From Corbicula japonica (Eukaryota; Mollusca; Bivalvia; Venerida; Cyrenidae): a stretch of 64,000 nt of DNA. A program made the position numbers and the translations under genes. Each line of letters opens with the position of its first letter. Position 1 is the first letter of the stretch. The stretch spans positions 189,001 to 253,000 of the forward strand of contig JAZAYU010000175.1 in the NCBI GenBank assembly GCA_038501625.1, in the 5' to 3' direction. Below, in pieces: positions 47,641 to 58,835 of the stretch. The notes under the pieces were generated by a model that made no database searches, was not told the DNA's origin, and was given only the letters and a program-made list of their open reading frames with translations.

Positions 47641-49469
47641 ATTTAAAGTATCAGTTACATGGATGACACGGCCTAGAGTATTATAGCAGAATCTCCTTTC
47701 TTTCAAATATGTATAAAAATGTACATTGTCTTCAAATCCATGAATTCTCTTTTCTTATTAAAAAGGTCCAATCATTTGAGTACTTATCCGGAAAGACACC
47801 CTGCATCACGGATGTGAAGCACGTGGGGATTTCATATGAATTACGCAGACGACAGTCGACATTTTAAAACATTTCGGAAGTTGTGCATTTCGTTCCCACG
47901 ACTTTCAATTTTTTGCTTATTATGCGACATTGAATTGACTCATTTCCTTTCCATTACGACAATGGTTTTACGACAATACTCTTCTACCCGGGTTATATTT
48001 GCAGATCGATTTGCGGTCTCAAAACTGCGACGAGATTAGATCATTTAGGGGATAATACAAAATAATTTGAAATAATAAGGTTGCTTTTCTGCAGTTTTCT
48101 CACGGTAAAATCTAAGTTAGTCACCGCAGAGCACAGCTGGCCGAAACACGCGAGTAACTTTAAATTGTGGGAAATGAAAAAATAGCAGGTTTTCGCTACG
48201 AAGCATATTAATTTGACTTGTGATGCGAAATCATGATATTTAAGAGATTTTAGTGTACTGAACACGGGTTTAAAGTTAGGAAAAAAGTTACATTTAAAGA
48301 AATAATTAAATTAACAAAGAATTTACGTCTTAGTAAAACCTATGATTTCGTGGCAGAAAAATGTTCCTTGCTTCACCTATATTTCTGAAAATTAATTACA
48401 CATTTCTGCTTGTTTAAATAATAATGTAGAATATTTCAGTGCAAAAAGTGCACTGCATATCATTCAATCTTGTTTAAATATTGTTTTACTGAACGAATTT
48501 TTTTATATTTAATTATTATTACCCACTTTATTATCCACTTAAAATTTGGGTTATTAATTTAAAAAAGATTTCAAAAACTTGTAAAAAACATATAATAATT
48601 AAGAAGGCTGGTAGGGGAATTTGCATCTAAATTCGCCATAAGGAATACCAGACCTTTAAATTCCGATGCTATCTAACTGTAAGTATCGGAATTTTCCTCT
48701 CTCATAGGAATAAAAGACACGAACACGCGTGCTGTTCCAATTAGGACGCCCGCACAATCGATTGACAGCGCGTGAACGTCTCTGGCTGTTTGACACTCAC
48801 GTGCAAATGACATTATTTTATTTTCCCGTTTCTTTAAATAATTGAATTTTCTGTTATGACACCGACGCGTTTCTTGTAATAAAATTCCGATACAATAAAT
48901 GCCAGGAAATTTAAATTCCGTTGCATTGATAGAAATATTCAGATGTTACTCTAACACCAGTAATTTAATAATCAAACTGAACGCACCGTTAGTGATTGTC
49001 ACGAATCACCTGTTCTTACGGGGAAGGATTTGTGTCACTGCGCGTGCCGCGTCCGCGCCTAAAGACATACATTTACGTTTGACACGACATTTTAACTGTT
49101 TCTACGCTTTCAATGTTACAGTATTTTGTTTATTTATCCTCCATGTTGATTTGATGAAACAAATTCAGACTACAAGTTTCATTCTGCATGTTTTAAGTGA
49201 AATTAAATACTTGTTTATTCGGCCTTGTCTTCTATTTAGTGTACATTATCAGCAAATTTATCATTAATAAATAAATAAATAGTGTATTGGAGAGGTATCG
49301 AGTATTAAGTTAGTAAAATTTGTAAGTTTTTTTATTATAAGCGAAAATAACTTTTTTAAATAAACTAATTTATAACACGTATTCCTGTCCAAACTGATCA
49401 TGTTTAAAACATCGAGGGGTGAGGTGGACCTTCCGGATTTTCACTTTGTTACTATCAATAGCAATACAG
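47641..49469. other. No gene identified
   Basis: A 122-codon frame (48899-49267) has no domain I know. Around 48720-48810 there is a GC-richer patch with CACGCGTG and CACGTG. Confidence 0.35.
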
Positions 49470-49598
49470 GGCGGGTCCGGAAGGGGTTCAGAGGGATTGC
49501 CGCTTAAACCCCTTTTGGGCAGAAATATTTAATATTCCTGGAGATTTTGGCCAGAAATTTGGAAATTATCGCGTAACTACCCTTGTATCCGACCCTGC
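49470..49598 (+). repeat. Family R1, copy
   Basis: GGGCGGGTCCGGAAGGGGTT, CCCCTTTTGGGCAGAAATAT and TTTGGAAATTATCGCGTAAC, ending GTATCCGACCCT. Confidence 0.75.
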
Positions 49599-49688
49599 AT
49601 ACTATACCAGACAAAACATAACAAAAGAATTTCCGTTTTCTTTATTTTATAAATACAAAATTTCCAGAAAGAACATCCGTTAAAGTCA

Positions 49689-49694
49689 GCCGGA

Positions 49695-49725
<31 letters not shown>

Positions 49726-49777
49726 TATAATTAAATCTGTCATCTGAAGGCCCCCGGTTCAATCCCGGGTTCCGGCA
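49689..49777 (+). tRNA. trnF-GAA: tRNA-Phe (GAA), 16-nt intron
   Basis: Mature length 73 nt. The acceptor stem GCCGGAA/TTCCGGC pairs perfectly with discriminator A. Box A is TAGCTCAGTTGGGAG, the anticodon stem is TCAGA/TCTGA and anticodon GAA is at 49722-49724. A 16-nt insertion at 49726-49741 interrupts the loop between positions 37 and 38, the standard place for nuclear tRNA introns. T stem and box B are intact. A T5 run follows at about 49807. Apart from the insertion it closely matches animal tRNA-Phe, so it is likely functional if spliced. Confidence 0.9.
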
Positions 49778-49979
49778 CGAACGGAACAGTTCGGCGGCTG
49801 ACTACCTTTTTAAAAGTTCAGAATTGTATTTTGTCCATTTTTCTCTCTTTCCTTGTAATCTGGTTTTTAAAAATAAAAAACGGATTTTAATTAAAGTAAA
49901 AATTATAAGGAAAGAAAAAATAATAGAAAATGAAGTCTGAAAAAATAAAAAGTTATCAGCCGCCGAACTGTTCCGTTCG

Positions 49980-50032
49980 TGCCGGAACCCGGGATTGAAC
50001 CGGGGGCCTTCAGATGACAGATATTAAATCTA

Positions 50033-50063
<31 letters not shown>

Positions 50064-50069
50064 TCCGGC
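49980..50069 (-). tRNA. trnF-GAA: tRNA-Phe (GAA), 17-nt intron, second copy
   Basis: Same 73-nt mature sequence as the first copy, on the opposite strand. The insertion at 50016-50032 is 17 nt and can form a small AGAT/ATCT stem by itself. The 3' flank (CGAACGGAACAGTTCGGCGG) is shared with copy one, so the two genes face each other as an inverted duplication. A-rich sequence at about 49941-49950 supplies a Pol III terminator. Confidence 0.9.
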
Positions 50070-50260
50070 TGATGTTATTGAAAGGCCGCTATTACATATT
50101 TGTATCTATTTTTGTACACCAAAGTAAATATAGCTACGATCTATTGATCGGTACATTCCGTCATATAACTCGGTCACCGCAAATATGCTCGCGCTTGGTT
50201 TACTCTCTGCCCGAAGTCTGAAAAAATAAAAAGTTATCAGCCGCCGAACTGTTCCGTTCG

Positions 50261-50313
50261 TGCCGGAACCCGGGATTGAACCGGGGGCCTTCAGATGACA
50301 GATATTTAATCTA

Positions 50314-50344
<31 letters not shown>

Positions 50345-50350
50345 TCCGGC
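50261..50350 (-). tRNA. trnF-GAA: tRNA-Phe (GAA), 17-nt intron, third copy
   Basis: Tandem copy of the second gene at an offset of 281 bp. Exons are identical; the intron (50297-50313) differs from the second copy at one or two positions, whereas the exons show no change. This points to selection on, or conversion of, the mature part. Confidence 0.9.
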
Positions 50351-50493
50351 TGATATTATTGAATGGCCGCTATTACATATTTGTATCTATTTTTGTACAC
50401 CAAAGTAAAAATAGCCACGATCTATTGATCGGTACTTTCCGCCATATAACTCGGTCACCGTAACTATGCTCGCTCTTGGTTTACTCTCTGCCC

Positions 50494-51239
50494 GTCTCTG
50501 TCCGTCTGTCTGTCTGTTTGTTTACTGTTACTCAGAAATCTTGTACTCACTCTCTGGATTTTCCACAATTTAAATTGGGATCCCAGAAAGTGTACTTGGA
50601 GAAGAGCGATGTCCGGCGCTGAGATAATCTATTAACCGTGACCGTCTAAAGCAGACGCGTAGCTGCCTACAGATATGCGAGTAGGCCTACGCGACAGAAT
50701 CCACATGATCTGCCAAAGCTACAGTATGCGTACCTAAATATTGTACATACTCTTCTCAAATGTTCCTTGTTGTTTTAGAACCCATATTCACCTTAAACAC
50801 TATTGTTTTCAACATTTACTGGGAGAGTGACCCTGGCACAATTATTATGAATCCACGTAAAAAGACGGCTAGCAACGCCCCTAAAAGGCGATCCTAGTCC
50901 CTGCAGGGGGTCCTGTATGAGACCTAGATCTATATACCTTGTGTCTGCGTGTGCCGCAATCCAACCGGTCTAATCGGACTATACCGTGCATACGCTTCAC
51001 GTCCAGTTTAGTGGCTCATAATGGACTCCTACCAAACACTCGTCCTGTAAATGTGTGCGAAATCAGGTTTGTAAAAAGGGGCATGAAACGAAAACAAAAA
51101 AAATCTAACTAGCTACCACCAGTGTGTATTACAGGATTCATTAAAAACGTAGAGCTATGTGCTATTTCAAAAATAATCTTTTTAGATTGTTTTCTTCACT
51201 TATAATTTGGTTACTCTGGTATCTTTATCATGCGGAGAG
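50494..51239. other. (GTCT)n and unassigned sequence
   Basis: A short GTCTGTCTGTCTGTTT run at about 50503-50520; nothing else recognised. Confidence 0.45.
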
Positions 51240-51410
51240 TTTTTGCGCAGAACCACATATGACATTTTCACGCGGGCATAAATTCGCGCATTTGCATTAT
51301 TTTCATTAGATGTCATTATATGGTCCGTTATTGCTGGGCTTTGAAATCGCGCACCGAAATCACAGAACGAAATACGCGAAAATTAAACCCTCGCGAAGCG
51401 AAATATAATG
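51240..51410. repeat. Dispersed CGCGAAAT-type repeat, copy 3
   Basis: TTTTGCGCAGAACC, AAATTCGCGCATTTGC, ATACGCGAAAATTAAACCC and TCGCGAAGCGAAAT. Closest to 56965-57165. Confidence 0.55.
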
Positions 51411-51793
51411 ATTCTGATGTTAAACGGGTTAACAGCGCCAATTGTATCACAATATTAACCCCATTAATCTAGTCAGCCTCTGTATATATACAAAACAAAC
51501 GAATGTTTGTGGATGGATACCTCTGTTCCTGATACGGCTGTTCTTAAATTTCATAAAAATGCCGAAGAAAATTGTTTCCATAAATCATTCTGCATGAAAA
51601 CATCAAACAAACATAACCCTTAAGCCTGTGGTTACAAGAAAACAAAGATTGTTTGTGAACGAGAACATCCTCTGGTTACTGTCAATCAGATATCGAAAAG
51701 AAGTAGGTCGAAACAACAAGAACAAACCATCATGCCAACACCACCTAACACATCATGCCAACACCACCTAACACTGTATATGGGGGGAGGCAA

Positions 51794-51796
<3 letters not shown>
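51411..51796. other. No feature seen
   Basis: Includes a two-copy ACATCATGCCAACACCACCT repeat at about 51729-51772. Confidence 0.5.

Positions 51797-51888
<92 letters not shown>
51797..51888 (+). repeat. (AG)n microsatellite, ~92 bp
   Basis: Uninterrupted polypurine AG run. The Arg-Glu and Leu-Ser frames over it are artefacts. Confidence 0.97.
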
Positions 51889-51892
<4 letters not shown>

Positions 51893-52904
51893 GGGAAGAG
51901 GAGAGAAGAGGAGAGATAGAGAAAGAATGTTCGAATTTATAAAAAAAGTGCATTGTTGATCGCCTGCCTGTTTACAGCCGTTGTGAAAACATGGGACCAA
52001 TGATATTTTTCTACTAATTCTAAACTGACTTACTGGTTCGATTTGCTAGCAACCGTAACAGGAACATGTCGCCGCTCTTTAATATCCAACTACTACAAAT
52101 TTGTGTGGCTAAAGGGAAGAAACCACTACGGTTCAGTGAACGTTTATTCACAAGATATACCTGACGAAGTTATCCGCCCTTGAATAATACATTTAACGGT
52201 GCCGGGTTGTAAAACCAGTAATTTTGCAGTAAATTACAATAAAAATGACACTGTTAATTTATCAGGGGTGTAATCATATCATAAATATCAAAACTACCAC
52301 TATCTATCATTTGCAAAAACATACATTAGATTAGATGAAAGTGTTCATTCGATTTTGCAACGATTAGTTTTACCTTTGATAAATGATTAGAAATAATTTG
52401 TACATTTACTTAAAGCTACCACCACGATCAGAGGGTAAATATGTTGCTAATTGGGTATAAATGTGACATTTTCCATAAGTTATGACACACTTAGCAGTAC
52501 AAAAACACAACAATGCGGATAAATTAAAATTTATTAGACGAAAATTAGAAATGTACCAGGTCATGTAAAATACTAGTCATTGAACGAAGCGAAGATTTTG
52601 CGGTAGATGACAAAAAAGTAGCTACCCTTAATACTAGTATATTTAAAGTCAAAACTTCTGTTTAATTACATTAAATAACGTTCCATTGCAATCACATGAT
52701 CGATTATAGTATAATTATTATTCAATTACTAGTACTCGTTATTGCTTAAAATCTTAGTGAAACATAAAATCTCTGTGATTAAACCATTCTTTGATTTTAC
52801 TTAACTTGACTCATCCTTTAAGGATAGGCACAGATCAGTATGCGTATCCGAGCAAGGTCAAACAGGGGTCTACACAGTTCGCTATTCAATCAGAAAAAGT
52901 TTGG
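51889..52904. other. No gene identified
   Basis: AT-rich; nothing recognised. Confidence 0.4.
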
Positions 52905-53010
52905 GACAGTCTTTGGTTTGTTGCATGATAATTTCCAACTTTCGTGCCAAAATTCCCATGAAAATTAAATATTGCTGTCCTGATAGTGGGTTAAAACAAC
53001 CCCTCCCCCT
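52905..53010 (-). repeat. Family R1, inverted partial copy
   Basis: GCATGATAATTTCCAACTTT and ATTAAATATTGCTGTCC on the + strand are the reverse of the family core. Confidence 0.7.
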
Positions 53011-53163
53011 CTTAAAGCATCTAGGAAAAAGTTTAGATATAAGGTCGTTGCTTGATCTAGATCTACATTTATACAAAGTCCACAAAACCCATTTTGTCAT
53101 GGTGGAAATATTTTATAGCCATGTTTCATTCACCAAGTCTCAGTGGGCTTTACAGGCAAAGTG

Positions 53164-53300
53164 GGGGAGGGGGGGGGGATTGCTCAAACCCCCGTTTTGG
53201 GCAGCAATATTTCATAATCATGTGAATGTGATGTTGGTCAGATAGTTGGAAATAAGTTTGAAACTATCCTTTGTCTGCCTCTTTCTGGAAATCTTGCATA
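53164..53300 (+). repeat. Family R1, copy
   Basis: AAACCCCCGTTTTGGGCAGC, ATATTTCATAATCATG and TCTGGAAATCTTGCAT. It follows a G-rich run and lies in opposite orientation to the copy 150 bp upstream. Confidence 0.75.
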
Positions 53301-54255
53301 AACAACTCTGGCTTTTAGACTATTACCAAAAGGATCACTACTTCTTTCCGGTATTTTACGAAAAAAGCCTTGAACATAAGCTTGATTGCAGCATTATCGT
53401 GATTATTTTGATAATGACGCGAGACCACGTTTTGAATGAAAGTCTTTATCTCGTTTAGAAAACAGAACTGCTGCTCTGTGATACTTGATAAGCTTTCTTT
53501 TTGACGTTATCTCGGCAATTTCGCGCTGGCCACGCGTTTACGATAAGAACTTTTGCCAAAGATGCTGTTCTCACGGTAAAACACGAGAATGGCGCGCGAA
53601 TTTAAAGAAACATTTACTGTTAACCAATCAATTAGCCGCCTGACACTCACATGACCTTTTTCACACATGCGCACTTAAAGTTTCTCATATACTTTTGCGG
53701 AACCAGATGTTAACTATCAACTCGCTTCATGAGAAATTGTAATTGTTAACGTTTTATAAACGCGCTCCCATCCAAAAATAATCAGCAGCGGTCTTTTATG
53801 TTTTTACATCCACGTGCGAGTGTTTAAATTTTACACTGTTGCATTTCAAACCATTTCGGCCTCGTGGGAAAATTCCTCCTACATAAAAGCATTGAAAAAT
53901 CTCGGACATTTGGGCGGTAATATAATTTGTATTTTCATTGTAAATAACGGATCCCTAGGTATTCAAAGTGAAATTACACGTTCCAAAATACGCCTGGCAT
54001 ATTAATGCATTCAAATGGCTATCGTTTTGCAAATGTTTATTATGTTCAATTTTCCACCTATAATTTTAACTTAAATAAATATTTAAAATATATAATTCAT
54101 AGAGTTAAGCCTTTATTTAAAATAAAAGCTAACGAACATAAGAACATGTTTTTTTTTCAGTCCGTAGAGAACATATCTTTATTAGTAGAGATAGCAATTA
54201 TTTTTAAGACTTTGGAAACATGTGGAAAACGAATTTTCTTGTTTATAAAAAAACT
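53301..54255. other. No gene identified
   Basis: GC-richer patch at 53515-53690 with CACGCG, CCAAT and CACTCACATGACC words; no coding signature. Confidence 0.4.
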
Positions 54256-54540
<285 letters not shown>

Positions 54541-54734
54541 TTGTTTATAAGATAGCTTTTGAAATTCTTATTCTGCTATTGTTCGAGCAAGAACATTAGG
54601 GACGGGAAAACAATTTCGGAAAAGTTAAACTATCAACAACACCAAAATAAATTAGATATAATACCTCAACTTTTAATAATCATGCAAAACAAATGTCTTT
54701 GTTTTTTATTTTCATTTATGAAGGGATAGATTAC

Positions 54735-54848
54735 GGATTTATGACAGAAAGTTCGAAATAGATGAAAATGGAAGTTATCGAGTAATTACCCTAAGAATGT
54801 CCAAAACGAACCCCCTTTCTAGAAATATTGCATTATTGCATCCGACCC
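54735..54848 (+). repeat. Family R1, 3' two thirds
   Basis: TTTATGACAGAAAGTTCGAA, ACCCTAAGAATGTCCAAAAC, and TTGCATTATTGCATCCGACC with a small internal duplication of TTGCAT. Confidence 0.7.
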
Positions 54849-55385
54849 TAAACCCACCCACCACCTTGACAATGTTGCATGCAAAATCATTAACATGCAA
54901 ACACAAGGAGCAACGCTGAGCAGGTGCCTTCAGTGCTTATATAATACAGACAGTGTGATGCATGAAGATGAGAACTTTGTTTGTTACTTTTTATATACGC
55001 ATAGCAGGTGACAGCACAAAATTGGAAGCTTGTATGTATAGGTTCAGAAATTAGAGTATAGGAAGGTGTTCAAATAGCAGGTGTTTTCATTAGCACTATT
55101 TAGAGATTTTTTCGCTTCGTGTTCTTTCAAAATCTGTCGTCTTTTGTTCTGATTTAATATTAATAGTTAACAGCTGCATTAAATGCATGAAATTCATTTA
55201 CTTTTTATTTATAACCTGATCACATTGGGTGACTCTTGCTTCTTAGTTAACTGACGAGTTGAGAAGGTCCCGTTTTTGTTCTACAGATGAATAAAGTTTT
55301 CAAATATTAGTTTCCATGGCCAACGGCGGCCTATACAACATATTTAGAACCGATACTGAAAACTCGATCACGAGAATTTGTGACC
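54849..55385. other. No gene identified
   Basis: Nothing recognised. Confidence 0.4.
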
Positions 55386-55387
55386 AG

Positions 55388-55475
55388 AGCCCCAAGATCA
55401 TACTAAAACCTGATTCTACGACCGGTCTCAAATCTCGAGAACCAAGAATGAAATAGAGACTTGTATCCATTTCAG
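55388..55475. mobile_element. Degenerate hairpin MITE (family M)
   Basis: GAGCCCCAAGATCATACTAA, CGACCGGTCTCAAATCTC and GAAATAGAGAC keep the order of the left arm. Confidence 0.5.
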
Positions 55476-56960
55476 GCGATCACTCATTTGTGGTGGATTA
55501 ATTTTCTCCGAAATGGTTGAATGTGCTTAATCTAAGCATTTATAGTTGTAATGTTGTTATGCCATAAAGACATTAGATTTTGATAACTTTTAATTGACAC
55601 AAAACCCGCATTTAACCAACACCCTGGAACCAACGCGACGCTAACGAACCAGTGTTGGCAATAGAGAGCGCTTTTAAGTAATAGTTAATTGATTAAAAAC
55701 GTCTTTGTTTTATTGGTAAGTGGTAGACTTACTGACATTGATTCTTAATGAGACCAGTCGAAGCTTTCTCTGTTTCTAAAACCTTTACACTTAAACTATT
55801 TAAAAATACACTCACGCACGCGCGGGCGTGCGGGCGTACGAACACAAATTGCTAAATTTCTTGCGGAAACAACGTTCTGTCATAGATTCTTTGCTAAAAA
55901 TAAACATTTAACTGGTCCAAAATGGACATGTTTGTGCATTTATTGACCTTGATTGAATGGTAATATACCAGAAGGTTATCATTTTCCTTTAAACTTTATA
56001 CTTAATTTAAGTTTATGATTTGAATAAGTCAAATAAGGAACGGCCATGAGATGTACGCGATCGCGGACTCTTTCCTTTGTTAGTAAGTTTTAAATTAAGC
56101 CGGCGCAATCGTTACCGCTGGAATGTTGAAAACAACAGATGGTGTAAGTAATACTTAACAAGAATAAATGTGTCAGTCACCAGTTGAATGTATTTTTAAA
56201 AATCTCGCTTTCTGATTGAATGGATTCAAAAAATCCGTTAAACAGATGATGCAGATGAATCGGCTGTCCGTAAATTAACGATGTTTTCCGATTAAATGCG
56301 CATGCACACAGTATGTAAAAAAGATGTTAATTTGGATATATTGTGTTTGATTCATCTTAAATGTGAAACAGACTGTAAATTTTATCATTAACGACGCCTA
56401 TATACCAATAGATTCTTTATATACGGGCACAGGTGATGCTCCATTTGATGTAAATCGTTTTGTAAATTTTCTTTGTCAGTTTGGCTCGCGAATGCCACGT
56501 GCTGCCGATTGGGACAGTGATTAACTTTCAATCATGATCCATTCATTCTGGTATAACTTTACATACTGGGCGACATATGTTTTGTATATTAAATAAGTAC
56601 TCGTTTAACATACGTCGCTTTCAAATTTTTGGCGGCAAGAATGCTATGGACTGAAATCAGCTGCCGATGTAAATTAATTACTAGTACAGAAACAAAACCA
56701 CAAGAAATATACAAATGGACCCTAACGATATTAGTGGCTGAAATCATATTTTTCCTATGTCATTGGGGCTTTTTCAAATTGCTGGGAGATTTATTTCTAT
56801 AATTCAGTACTTACGCATCATTAATTGATTGACTAACTATATTTTCGACTACTAAGTCCATCACCATGTATAAATGAGTATTTACAAATTAAAATGATCG
56901 CGCTGATGCTCATGAATGAAAACTAACAAATACCTGAACAAAATTGAAACAAGTACTGTT
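55476..56960. other. No gene identified
   Basis: Contains alternating GC words ACGCACGCGCGGGCGTGCGG at about 55814, otherwise AT-rich. Confidence 0.4.
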
Positions 56961-56964
56961 ACTG

Positions 56965-57165
56965 TCGTATCATTTTATTTCGCGTGGATAAAATTTCGCA
57001 CAGAGAGTGAAAATGATATTTTAGCGCGGATGTAAGTTTGCACAGTTGTAATGTTCTCATATAATAAGCTAAAACGTGGTTTCATTTCCGCTGTGGCTTG
57101 ATTTCGCGCACTTTTCTAAACCCGAAACACCCGAAAATTAAAACTGCGCTAAATAAAATAATATC
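56965..57165. repeat. Dispersed CGCGAAAT-type repeat, copy 4
   Basis: TTATTTCGCGTGGATAAAAT, GATATTTTAGCGCGGATG, TTGATTTCGCGCAC and CCGAAAATTAAAACTGCGC. Similar in order to 51240-51410. Confidence 0.55.
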
Positions 57166-57365
57166 ACACTATTCGATGATTTCGCATTTTTTTTGGTTTA
57201 AAAGAATAAATCAGTGTCCATCATATTTACTTTTCGCAACATTTTTATACTTAGAACCTATTAGGAAAATGCCGCACAAAAGCAAAAAAAAGTCATGAAT
57301 TAAAACCAATTACCCGGTTGTGATACATAATACCTTTAATGTGGTAAATCTCTTTTGTTGACCTG

Positions 57366-57373
57366 CGTGGGAA
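57366..57373 (+). promoter_or_regulatory. CSL consensus site upstream of Hes gene B
   Basis: CGTGGGAA about 1.46 kb before the start codon, within a GC-richer block (57355-57545). It is the only perfect consensus I found near gene B. Confidence 0.35.
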
Positions 57374-57819
57374 CCTTGCAGCGAAATTTGGAAGAAGTAG
57401 TTGAGTTAATGAAGCGAACATTGCCGTTAAAGATTGCGATAAATGCTGCAAACCACGCGGCGTTAATTGGCAGATCGTTCCCCCGTTCTCCCATGCAATA
57501 GAAGAGTATAATACCTGAAGGAAGTGTTGCTCCCCTATTAAATTTCAACGACGTAAGTCCTAAGTTTTACCTCAACAAATTTCAATAAAGATAATGTCTA
57601 ATAAAAGCCAACGATCATTAATAACTAAACCAAAAGAGTAATTAAATAACCGGTAATAGTTTGGAAATATTTTTTTTTCTCGAAAATTGAGTTCGTTTTT
57701 ACAATTTTCACATTTTGCATTATAAAATTATAGAAATCTATCAATCAGAAAAGGAATGGCATGGTTTTAAACTCTGGTTTCACAGCTTTTGAAATGTGTA
57801 GAAGATTAGTTTAAATCTC

Positions 57820-57910
57820 GTAGCTCAAGGCTTCATGTCATAACAAGACTTAGTGGTGTGCCGTTACTGCCAAAAGAACCCCATTTTTGGAAATCTTGCA
57901 TCCTAACTTT
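57820..57910 (+). repeat. Family R1, 3' fragment
   Basis: CTGCCAAAAGAACCCCATTT then TTGGAAATCTTGCATCC. Confidence 0.6.
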
Positions 57911-58835
57911 TGCTTCTCGTTGCATCTAAAATAAAACAAATTTCCAATGGGAGTCCTCAAACTAAGTTGGTGACAAAGCGAGAAAGTGAAGCGGTGTTTT
58001 CCTTTTCTGGATTATTTTGACCATAACGAAACCTAGCATGCATATTTTATTCCCCTTTTTTGAGTACAAAAGAAAAGGATAGACGTATATATACTATGCA
58101 TTTCTTTCTAAGAACAGGCTCAATTAAACGAGCCTGCAATATTTTGTTATTTATCGTGTTCGGTGGCTTTCGAAGTTCTTTTCCATCTATTTAAATATCA
58201 CAGTAGCGTTGTTTGTGCCGTTTTGCGGCTGTAAAAAGTCGCCCATTACATAATACCACCAATAAGCAAGGTTCATTGAGACAGTTCTTGTAGGAATTCG
58301 GTAGCTACGGTACATTCCTCATTCGACGTATATTGAATGTTCTATAAATCCAAATCAACCCTTTTCTTTCGGTGCGGTCCTTATATACGAAATAGGCTTT
58401 ATGCTGATAATTAATTTATTTAGATAATTTAGTTACCTGTTGCTAGAATTGGGCTGACCGACTTAAAGTTTAAGATCAATGAGTACGTTCGTCCTGCACT
58501 TCATTACAATAATATTATATCAATTATGTAAGGAATTAATCTTAAAATTACAACAGGTTTATCTGGATCATACATACCTAACGATGTGAAACAGTTAAAT
58601 TAACAAATAGCTAAACGAGAAAACTTATATTCAAAACGAAATGTTACAGATGTTACAGATGTCGCCATGCGTTGACCTGAAGTCACGCGACAAAACTACC
58701 GAGCCATGAACAACGTAGATGAAACATAAGGTAAACGCTTATTATCTTTGTTCACAATTTAAGGATACTTACGCGAGTAAAGACAAGGAAAATGTCAAAT
58801 TCTTTTTAAAAAACAATAAATTTAATTTTGCAAGT
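57911..58835. other. Upstream region of Hes gene B
   Basis: No clear TATA box. A class-C CACGCG lies at about 58683 and a CAGGCTC/GAGCCTG hairpin at about 58115-58137. Confidence 0.35.

Larger units (their letters stand above)
49932..50493. repeat. 281-bp tandem duplication carrying tRNA-Phe
   Basis: Two units, 49932-50212 and 50213-50493, both start GAAGTCTGAAAAAATAAAAA and end near TTTACTCTCTGCCCG. They differ by few substitutions. Confidence 0.9.

Noticed and set aside
48899..49267. 122-codon frame with hydrophobic stretches
   Set aside because: AT-rich codons would give hydrophobic residues by chance; no homology recognised and no splice partners.
51686..52000. Leu-Ser and Arg-Glu repeat frames on both strands
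   Set aside because: Product of the AG dinucleotide run.
57336..57548. 70-codon minus-strand frame upstream of Hes gene B
   Set aside because: No known domain; the higher GC content is as well explained by a regulatory block.
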